Origin: Altererythrobacter sp. KTW20L
GTDB taxonomy: Bacteria > Pseudomonadota > Alphaproteobacteria > Sphingomonadales > Sphingomonadaceae
Assembly: GCF_023501975.1 (NCBI RefSeq)
Contig: NZ_JAMFLH010000010.1
Location: 1-64,000 of the forward strand
DNA: 64,000 bases
Reading direction: 5' to 3'
Shown here in pieces: positions 38,968 through 45,417 of the stretch. Under the pieces are notes generated by a model. It saw only the letters and a list, made by a program, of their open reading frames with translations. It searched no databases and was not told where the DNA came from. The first letter of the stretch is position 1, and each line of letters opens with the position of its first letter. Made by a program: the position numbers and the translations under genes.

Positions 38968-41589
38968 ATGCGAAAGCCATCTCGCCTGCACCGTCTTTGC
39001 GTGCTTCTGCCATTGCCGCTGCTGCTTGCCACAGGGCAGGTCGCCCAGGCGCAGGACGGCCACGCGCACATGGACGAAGGCACGCCCATGGCGCCGGTAG
39101 CGGCCGCGCCCAAGCTGTGGTCCGATCCGGCTACCTGGCCCGATGGCCGGGTGCCCGGTGAAGGAGCCGCGGTTACCATCAGCCGTGACATGAATGTGGT
39201 CCTCGATGTCAGCCCGCCCGTCCTGCGGAGCCTGACCATCCAGGGCAAGTTGAGTTTCTCACCCGAACGCGATATCGATCTGGCGACCGACTGGATCTAC
39301 GTGCCCGGCGGCGAGCTGGAGATCGGCACCGAAGACAGGCCCTATACCCGCCTTGCCACGATCACGCTGACCGACAATGTCCCCGGCGAGGACATCAACA
39401 CGATGGGTGATCGCGGCATCATCCTGATGCGCGGCACGCTCAACCTGCACGGCGACCGGGAACACACCTGGACCAGGCTTGCCGCGACTGCCCAGGCAGG
39501 CAGCAGCGCGATCGACGTGCAGGATGCCAGCGGCTGGCGGGTGGGGGACGAGATTGTCCTTGCTTCGACCGACTTCGATCCCCGGCAGGCGGAACGGCGG
39601 CGCATCGCGGCCATTGCGGGCAACAGGCTGACGCTGGACCGCCCTCTCGACTACATGCACTTCGGCGAGATCACCTATGGCGTGGACCAGCGCGGCGAGG
39701 TGGGCCTGCTCACGCGCAACATCCGCATCCAGGCTTCGGAGGATTCCGAGGAGAACTATTTCGGCGGGCACATCATGGCTATGGCCGGCTCAAAGATGTA
39801 TGTTAACAGCGTGGCCCTGTCGCGCATGGGACAGCATCTGACCCTGGCCCGCTACCCTATCCACTGGCACCTCATCGGCGAGGGTGAGGGGCAATATATC
39901 CGCAACGCCGCGATCCACGATACCTTCAGCCGCTGCGTTACGGTGCATGGCACCAACAACCTGCGGGTGGAAAACAACGTGACCTACAACACGGTGGGCC
40001 ACTGCTTCTTCCTGGAAGACGGGATCGAGACCGGCAACGAGTTCGTCCGCAACCTGGGCATCCAGACCAAGTGCCATCCCACCCTGCCGTGCGAGCCGAC
40101 CAACTTGGTCCTGGCTCACCAGGGCACCGCCGGCCAGCGTTCGCCGCATGTCTTGATCCCGTCGGACAACACGGCTGCCACCTTCTGGGTCACCAACCCC
40201 GACAACATCTATCGTGACAACGTTGCTGCAGGATCCGACCAGATCGGTTTCTGGCTGGCCTTTCCCACACATCCGACCGGCGAGTTCGAAGGCACCCAGA
40301 TCAGCCGCGATACCTGGCCGCGCCGTACGCAGCTGCGCGAATTCACCGGCAACACCGCCCACTCCAACTTCGACGGCCTGATGTTCGATCGCGGCCCGGC
40401 ACCCGACGGCACCTTCACCATCGGTGGCGGCGCGCACATCAGCCTGGCCGATCCGGCTGATGCGAACAGTGCGCCGGTGGTATCGGTGGTGGACAACTTC
40501 ACCGCCTACAAGAACCGCAACGGCGCGATCTGGGGCCGGGGTGAGTATCACCTGTTCACCAACCTGAAGCTGGCCGACAACGCCATCGGCTTTACCCACG
40601 CAGCCGGGGCACCGGGCCGCGCGCCCTATACCTCGCGCGTGGTGGATTCGCTGTTCGTGGGCGAGAGCGACAATGTCGGCAACCCGCGCACGCCGGAAGA
40701 ACTGGCCTATGGCCGCAGCCTGCCCCTGCCGGGAGGCTATGCCGATTACCCGATCCGCGGCTATGAGTATTACGATTACCTCCACGAGGTGCAGAACACG
40801 ACATTCGTGAACTATGTCCCCAACGACCTGCGCGATGCGGGGGCGTTGTCCTACCTGCTGTTCACCAGCTTCGGCATGAGCACAGAAAACTCGGTCGAAG
40901 GCGCCACTTTCATCAATGCCAAGCCGGTCAGCTTCCCGCCGGTCAAGCGCCGCTGGGCCTCGGACTACGGCGGGATGGCAGCCTATCGCAGCGCCGCGTT
41001 TCAGGACCGCGATGGTTCGGTCACCGGCACGCCCGGTGCCTATATCGTGATCGATAACGGCATCGCCTCGCAAGAAGACGCCTGCGAAATCCGGTCAAGC
41101 TGGGGTGCGGCTGTCTGCCAGGGCGATATGGGACGCCTCCATTTTTCCGGCAATTTCCCCGATTTCGGCAATCAGCCGATCCCGGAACCGGTTGTCCTCC
41201 AGCGCGATGGCAGGCGGTTTGAATACAACGGCGAAACCACCATCGCCAGCGGGGCGGAACTGCGGGTCGATACGTCCAAGCAGACCCTTGCAATATCGCT
41301 GCGCGAAATGGACCAGGGGTCATTCGTAATCTTCGAACTGCCCGGCTTCGCCCACAGCGCGCAAGGTGTGGAGCAAGACAGTCTTGCCGCCCTGCGGGCA
41401 GCAGACCAGACGGCCTGGTTCCGCGACGGCAACCGCCTGTGGGTCAAACTGATGGTCGAGGACCCCGCTGCCGATGGCCCCGTGCTTGTCCAGGTCGGCG
41501 CCCTGCGCGCCCAGGCGACCATCGAGGTGAGCCGCGAAGCTGCGCCAAGCACGGCCTTGCTGTCAGAAGCCGGAACCCTGCGCGAGTAG
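38968..41589 (+). CDS. Secreted G8-domain right-handed beta-helix protein, paralogue 2
   Basis: An 873-residue exported protein closely related to that at 15193-17856. A signal peptide (LCVLLPLPLLLATGQVAQAQ) and a His-rich start (DGHAHMDE) precede the G8 domain (LWSDPATWPDGRVPGEGAAV, DVSPPVLRSLTIQG). The beta-helix shares long blocks with the paralogue, such as LTDNVPGEDINTMGDRGI, DEIVLASTDFDPRQAE and CVTVHGTN. The last 150 residues (MDQGSFVIFELPGFAHSAQG) form a separate domain also present in the paralogue. AGGGG precedes the ATG. It is divergent from a MarR gene and probably extracellular or periplasmic; a role on glycans or lignin-carbohydrate material is a guess. Confidence 0.82.
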   Translation: MRKPSRLHRLCVLLPLPLLLATGQVAQAQDGHAHMDEGTPMAPVAAAPKLWSDPATWPDGRVPGEGAAVTISRDMNVVLDVSPPVLRSLTIQGKLSFSPERDIDLATDWIYVPGGELEIGTEDRPYTRLATITLTDNVPGEDINTMGDRGIILMRGTLNLHGDREHTWTRLAATAQAGSSAIDVQDASGWRVGDEIVLASTDFDPRQAERRRIAAIAGNRLTLDRPLDYMHFGEITYGVDQRGEVGLLTRNIRIQASEDSEENYFGGHIMAMAGSKMYVNSVALSRMGQHLTLARYPIHWHLIGEGEGQYIRNAAIHDTFSRCVTVHGTNNLRVENNVTYNTVGHCFFLEDGIETGNEFVRNLGIQTKCHPTLPCEPTNLVLAHQGTAGQRSPHVLIPSDNTAATFWVTNPDNIYRDNVAAGSDQIGFWLAFPTHPTGEFEGTQISRDTWPRRTQLREFTGNTAHSNFDGLMFDRGPAPDGTFTIGGGAHISLADPADANSAPVVSVVDNFTAYKNRNGAIWGRGEYHLFTNLKLADNAIGFTHAAGAPGRAPYTSRVVDSLFVGESDNVGNPRTPEELAYGRSLPLPGGYADYPIRGYEYYDYLHEVQNTTFVNYVPNDLRDAGALSYLLFTSFGMSTENSVEGATFINAKPVSFPPVKRRWASDYGGMAAYRSAAFQDRDGSVTGTPGAYIVIDNGIASQEDACEIRSSWGAAVCQGDMGRLHFSGNFPDFGNQPIPEPVVLQRDGRRFEYNGETTIASGAELRVDTSKQTLAISLREMDQGSFVIFELPGFAHSAQGVEQDSLAALRAADQTAWFRDGNRLWVKLMVEDPAADGPVLVQVGALRAQATIEVSREAAPSTALLSEAGTLRE

Positions 41590-41677
41590 GCTTCCGGCAG
41601 GGGCGGGGGCCGACTGGCTGGCCTTGAGCCAGGATCGCCGCTTGCCTCGGCCCTTGCAGCGGTGGCAGGGTGGCGGA

Positions 41678-42046
41678 ATGGATATACACACCCGCGCCTT
41701 GTTCGCCGCTGCTGCCTTTGCCGTCATCAGCGGAAAGAAGGCCGCCGGGCTGCACGATCACGCCTCTGGCATCGACCGGCGGATTGCGGCCGAGTGTCGG
41801 GGTAACCGGCTGCAGGGCTTCGACGGCGATCGTTCGGTGCGGTTCGGGGGTGTTCTGCCGGAAGTCTATGATTTCGGTGACCAGGCCTTCATCTCGTTGA
41901 AAATCGAGGAAGGCCGGGCGCACGGCTATGACCGGAGAACGGCCAGCGCCTGTGTGGCGCAAGTAAGCGGCGGCCGGGTCCAGCTGTTCGACCATGGCGA
42001 GAATGCGTGGTTTACCTACGATGTGCAGCTTGAAGGGGCGACCTGA
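41678..42046 (+). CDS. Small hypothetical protein
   Basis: A 122-residue protein beginning MDIHTRALFAAAAFAVISGK. The first 20 residues are hydrophobic but lack a clear cleavage site. The rest is polar: AAECRGNRLQGFDGDRSVRF, YDFGDQAFISLKIEEGRAHG and VQLFDHGENAWFTYDVQLEG. I do not recognise a family; the end resembles a small beta-rich fold. AGGGTGG upstream of 41678 supports this start. It lies 88 bp after the G8 gene on the same strand and is closed by a terminator that overlaps its stop codon, so it may be the last gene of the G8 unit. Confidence 0.6.
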   Translation: MDIHTRALFAAAAFAVISGKKAAGLHDHASGIDRRIAAECRGNRLQGFDGDRSVRFGGVLPEVYDFGDQAFISLKIEEGRAHGYDRRTASACVAQVSGGRVQLFDHGENAWFTYDVQLEGAT

Positions 42047-42057
42047 GCGCCCCTTTT
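42035..42057 (+). terminator. Rho-independent terminator overlapping a stop codon
   Basis: GGGGCG (42035-42040) and CGCCCC (42048-42053) form a stem around ACCTGAG, which contains the TGA of the small hypothetical gene, and TTTT follows. It lies between convergent genes and would end the G8 unit. Confidence 0.6.
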
Positions 42058-42071
42058 GGGAGCGGGCCGGA

Positions 42072-42521
42072 TCAGACCTCTATCGCCAGCGCCATCCGCT
42101 CCAGGTACTTGTCCATGTCCGCCCGCTCCTCGCGCGCCAGGCCTGACAGGACGGTGTGGAAAAAGGCGCGGCGTTCCTGCCTTACCTGACGGTGCAGGGC
42201 GAGGCCCTCGGGTGTGGGGGTGATGATCTGGCGCTTCTTGTGGGCCGGATCGGGCTGGCGCTGCATCAGGCCGGAGGCAGCAAGGCGGCGAAAGGCGCGG
42301 CTGATCTCGGCCCGGTCGATTTCTCCTGCGGTACCGATCTCGCTGGCCGAACATGGCCCCAGGGCCGTGGCGATGGCCAGCACGCGCCATTCAGCCAGGG
42401 TCAGGCCGAACTTGCTGTGGAGTTGCTTGGCGGTTTCCCGGTCGATCATCCGGGCGAGCAGCAGCAGGCGGTAGGGCAGGTGATCCTCGCCAAACAGGTT
42501 CCAGACCTTGGGTAGCTCCAT
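42072..42521 (-). CDS. MarR-family transcriptional regulator of the DUF3237 catabolic unit
   Basis: A 149-residue winged-helix regulator of normal MarR length. Key parts are FGLTLAEWRVLAIATALGPC, SASEIGTAGEIDRAEISRAF (recognition helix), RLAASGLMQRQPDPAHKKRQ (wing) and TPTPEGLALHRQVRQERRAF. GGAG at seven bases supports the ATG at 42521. It is divergent from the DUF3237-hydrolase-DUF3237 operon, and the gap holds a palindromic site that recurs before the TonB receptor and the AAHS/DAAO genes. This makes it the best candidate for the local repressor, released by an aromatic acid as in many MarR systems. Confidence 0.88.
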   Translation of the reverse strand: MELPKVWNLFGEDHLPYRLLLLARMIDRETAKQLHSKFGLTLAEWRVLAIATALGPCSASEIGTAGEIDRAEISRAFRRLAASGLMQRQPDPAHKKRQIITPTPEGLALHRQVRQERRAFFHTVLSGLAREERADMDKYLERMALAIEV

Positions 42522-42608
42522 ATCGAACTCCAGACCTTGCAAGGGATCGCAGTGCGGTTCGCTGGCCCGCTTTCAAAGCGGACCAGATGTCGTGCTAACG
42601 CAAAATGT

Positions 42609-42639
42609 GTTGACGACTCAACTCCTGACCAGCTTTAAG
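42609..42639 (+). promoter_or_regulatory. Promoter with TTGAC-type palindromic operator (site 1)
   Basis: The perfect inverted repeat GTTGA-CGAC-TCAAC is at 42609-42622. Its left arm contains the -35 box TTGACG, and TTTAAG at 42634-42639 follows at 18 bp as a -10 box. Transcription would begin close to the ATG codons at 42641 and 42647, so the mRNA may be leaderless. The same core, with CTCCTG after it, recurs at 50135-50148 read on the minus strand. Confidence 0.6.
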
Positions 42640-42640
42640 C

Positions 42641-43129
42641 ATGATCATGACCGACCAGCACCCCTTCTCGCCGCGTATGGAATACGCTTTCACCATCTCT
42701 ATCGAACTTGGCAAGCCCTACTGGATACGTCCCAGTGCGCGGGGCGACACGCGTGCGGCAATCCACGCCGTGTCTGGCAAGGTCGAAGGACCGCGGCTGA
42801 ATGGCACGGTGGTGCCGATGTCGGGCGGGGACTATCCCCTGGCGCGCGACAACGGCGTGATCGATTTCGATGCCCGCTACCTGCTGGAGGCGGATGACGG
42901 CGCGCTGATTTATCTGCAGAATGTCGGCTACCGCTGGGCCAAGAATGACGAGATTGCGGCGAAGATGCGCAACAACGAGGATGTCGGCTTCGACGATTAC
43001 TACATGCGCGTTACTCCGCGCTTCGATGCGCCCGCAGGGCCGCACGAATGGATGTCGCGTCATGTTTTCGTGGGCGTGGCGGAGAAAGTGCCGGGCGCCA
43101 ATCGCATCCACTATTTCGTGGTGTTGTAA
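42641..43129 (+). CDS. DUF3237-domain protein 1
   Basis: A 162-residue cytosolic protein of the DUF3237 family: EYAFTISIELGKPYWI, GKVEGPRLNGTVVPMSGGDY, DARYLLEADDGALIYLQNVG and RFDAPAGPHEWMSRHVFVGV. The fold is a small beta-barrel. From memory, two DUF3237 proteins of a Sphingobium strain act as decarboxylases in catabolism of a phenylcoumaran lignin dimer; if this is right, a similar role is possible here. The start may be 42641 or 42647, as neither has a ribosome binding site. The stop overlaps the hydrolase start as TAATG. A second DUF3237 gene follows the hydrolase. Confidence 0.87.
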   Translation: MIMTDQHPFSPRMEYAFTISIELGKPYWIRPSARGDTRAAIHAVSGKVEGPRLNGTVVPMSGGDYPLARDNGVIDFDARYLLEADDGALIYLQNVGYRWAKNDEIAAKMRNNEDVGFDDYYMRVTPRFDAPAGPHEWMSRHVFVGVAEKVPGANRIHYFVVL

Positions 43130-44805
43130 TGGCCGCGCCGCGCTTTGCCGGGATCACCCGCCCGGGTGTCGATCCGTTCAGCGCAAAGCACAAGCCGCCG
43201 CTGCCGCCCGCCGACTATGACCGGCGCACCGAGCAGGGCCTTACGATCGAACGCAACTGCGTGATCCCTTTGCGCGACGGAACGGAGATTTTCTGCGACC
43301 TCTACCGTCCCGAAGGCGCGACGCGGGACCTGCCGGTCCTGCTGGCCTGGGGGCCCTACGGCAAGCATTCGCATTCCAACCAGGTGTTTTGGCCGCGGTC
43401 TGGCGTGAACCCTGATTGGCTGTCCACCCTGACCCCGTTCGAAGGGCCGGACCCGGTCTGGTGGGGAGGGCATGGCTATGGCGTGGCCGTTGTCGATCCG
43501 CGCGGGGCGTGGCTGTCGGGCGGGGACTTTTATCACAACGGCATCCAGGAGGCCGAGGACTGCGCCGATGCCATTGAATGGCTGGGCAGGCTGGACTGGG
43601 GCAATGGCCGGGTGGGCATGACCGGCGTGTCCTACCTTGCCGCGATCCAGTATCTGGTTGCTCCCCTGAAGCCGGAACCGCTTGCCGCGCTGAACCCGTG
43701 GGAGGGATTTTCCGACTGGTACCGCGAATTTGCCTACCACGGAGGCATCCCGGAAACTGGCTTCCTGCCGCGCGCGTCGGACAACATCATCTATTCGCTG
43801 GGGCGGACCGAGAACACGCTGGAAAACGTCCGCGCCCACCCGCTGATCGACGAGTTCTGGCAGTCCAAGGAACTCGATCTGGAGGGCATAACCCAGCCGT
43901 CCTATTGCGTGGCAAGCTGGTCAGACGTGGGCCTTCACCTGCGCGGCACGATTGAGGCATGGCGGCGCATGGGCGCTGCGCAGAAGTGGCTCGATGTTCA
44001 CGGCCAGAAGAAATGGGCGCACTATTACCTGCAATCGAGCAGGGACCGGCAACTGGCCTTTTTCGACCATTTCCTGCGTGATCGGCCGACCGCAGTCACC
44101 GCCTGGCCGCCGGTGCGGCTTGAAGTGCGCGAACGGCACGGCGTGGCGGTAGAGCGGGCCGAAAGCGAGTTCCCACCCGCCCGCACGACTTATTGCGACC
44201 TTCACCTCGATGCTGCGACCATGCGCCTGTCGGAAAATCCGCCGGGTGCGGCAAGCCTGCGGCAGTACGCGGTTGAAGGCAGCGCCTCCTTCGACCTCAC
44301 TTTCGATGTAGCCACCGAAGTCACCGGTCATGCCGCGCTGAAGCTGTGGGTGGAGGCGGACGGCAGCGACGATATGGACCTGTTCGTGGCGCTGGAGAAG
44401 ATCGACGCGGCGGGGGAGAAGGTGGGCTTCACCTTCTATGCCTTCTACGAATATGGCCCTGTAGCATTGGGCTGGCAGCGGGTCAGCCACCGCGCGCTGG
44501 ATTCCGAGCGCTCCACGCCGGAGCGCCCGGTCCACCTGCATACCCGCGAGGACCTGCTGGAGCCTGGCCAGGTTGTGCCGGTCGAGATCGAGTTCTGGCC
44601 CTTCTCGACCCGTTTCGAGGCTGGCGAAAGCCTGCGGCTGGTTGTCGCCGGGGCCGACATCTACCGGCGCGAGGAAGGCGCCATGCTGCCGTTCCCGATG
44701 CACGAGGACACCCGCAACAAGGGCGCACATGTGTTCCACACCGGCGGCGAACATGACTCCGTGTTGCGCCTGCCCATCGTCCCCGAAAGGACCAGCGAAG
44801 GATGA
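43129..44805 (+). CDS. CocE/NonD-family alpha/beta hydrolase (X-Pro dipeptidyl-peptidase type)
   Basis: A 558-residue serine hydrolase. The N-terminal alpha/beta domain has VIPLRDGTEIFCDLYRP, DLPVLLAWGPYGKH, GVAVVDPRGAWLSGG and the nucleophile elbow VGMTGVSYLAAIQ with the active Ser. CVASWSDVGLHLRGTIEAWR probably supplies the Asp, and the His may be in KKWAHYYL. The C-terminal jelly-roll domain (SFDLTFDVATEVTGHAALKL) is typical of CocE and X-Pro peptidases. Members hydrolyse esters such as cocaine, or acyl-amides. It is overlapped at both ends by DUF3237 genes (TAATG and ATGA), so the three products are made together. It probably cleaves an ester or amide in the substrate of this unit. Confidence 0.88.
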   Translation: MAAPRFAGITRPGVDPFSAKHKPPLPPADYDRRTEQGLTIERNCVIPLRDGTEIFCDLYRPEGATRDLPVLLAWGPYGKHSHSNQVFWPRSGVNPDWLSTLTPFEGPDPVWWGGHGYGVAVVDPRGAWLSGGDFYHNGIQEAEDCADAIEWLGRLDWGNGRVGMTGVSYLAAIQYLVAPLKPEPLAALNPWEGFSDWYREFAYHGGIPETGFLPRASDNIIYSLGRTENTLENVRAHPLIDEFWQSKELDLEGITQPSYCVASWSDVGLHLRGTIEAWRRMGAAQKWLDVHGQKKWAHYYLQSSRDRQLAFFDHFLRDRPTAVTAWPPVRLEVRERHGVAVERAESEFPPARTTYCDLHLDAATMRLSENPPGAASLRQYAVEGSASFDLTFDVATEVTGHAALKLWVEADGSDDMDLFVALEKIDAAGEKVGFTFYAFYEYGPVALGWQRVSHRALDSERSTPERPVHLHTREDLLEPGQVVPVEIEFWPFSTRFEAGESLRLVVAGADIYRREEGAMLPFPMHEDTRNKGAHVFHTGGEHDSVLRLPIVPERTSEG

Positions 44806-45251
44806 GCCCAGCCGACTGCCGCCTCGAACACGTGTTCGATATCGAAGTGATGTTCGGCGCCGATCGCATGATCTTCGGCCCCCTGCCGAGCGGGTCGAGC
44901 CAGGGCTATACCCCGGCCATCGGCGGCACGATCAGCGGGCCGAAACTGTCGGGCAGCGTGGTGCCCCATTCGGGCGCGGACTATGCCACGGTGCGGATTG
45001 ACGGGGTGATCGAACTGAAAGCGCATTACCTGCTGGAAGCAGACGACGGCACGCGCATTTACATCGAGAACAAGGGTTTCCTGGTGCGGCCTGCAGCAGG
45101 GGAGGCACAGCCTGCCTACTTCCGGTTGACCCCCTATTTCCGCGTTCCGCAAGGCCCGCACGACTGGCTGGAGCGCACCGTGATCGTGGGAGGCGGCGAA
45201 CGCCGTACCGCGCCGGACCGTAGCTTGTTTCGCTATTACGCACTGCGTTGA
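44802..45251 (+). CDS. DUF3237-domain protein 2
   Basis: A 149-residue relative of the first DUF3237 protein in the same operon. It shares GGTISGPKLSGSVVPHSGAD, HYLLEADDGTRIYIENKGF and RVPQGPHDWLERTVIVGGGE but differs enough to suggest a distinct role or stereospecificity. The start overlaps the hydrolase stop as ATGA. No signal peptide. The paired conserved residues GADY/GGDY and LLEADDG mark the likely active-site face, but this is not established by the sequence alone. Confidence 0.87.
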   Translation: MSPADCRLEHVFDIEVMFGADRMIFGPLPSGSSQGYTPAIGGTISGPKLSGSVVPHSGADYATVRIDGVIELKAHYLLEADDGTRIYIENKGFLVRPAAGEAQPAYFRLTPYFRVPQGPHDWLERTVIVGGGERRTAPDRSLFRYYALR

Positions 45252-45298
45252 TCCTGTCACAGCTGCAGCCAATTCGCTTCGAAGGGGCAGGGCTCGTT

Positions 45299-45312
45299 AT
45301 TGACAAATCAAC
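45299..45312. promoter_or_regulatory. TTGAC-type palindromic operator (site 2)
   Basis: ATTGA-CAAA-TCAAC is one base short of the perfect repeat at 42609 and contains TTGACA, a consensus -35 box. It is followed by ACCTG, as site 1 is by TCCTG. It lies 105 bp before the TonB receptor start. A -10 box at the usual distance is not obvious. Confidence 0.55.
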
Positions 45313-45417
45313 ACCTGTGCGCGAATCGTAGGCACGGTTACGCGAGAGGATCGATCTCACACAGCGGACCGCATCGCCGTCAGGCGGCAACGATATTCTT
45401 GACTTGGGAGAGCAGAA

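Noticed and set aside
41560-41610. Hairpin GCCGGAA/TTCCGGC after the second G8 gene as terminator
   Set aside because: The arms are seven bases with a long loop and no T run follows; the evidence is too weak beside the better terminator at 42035.
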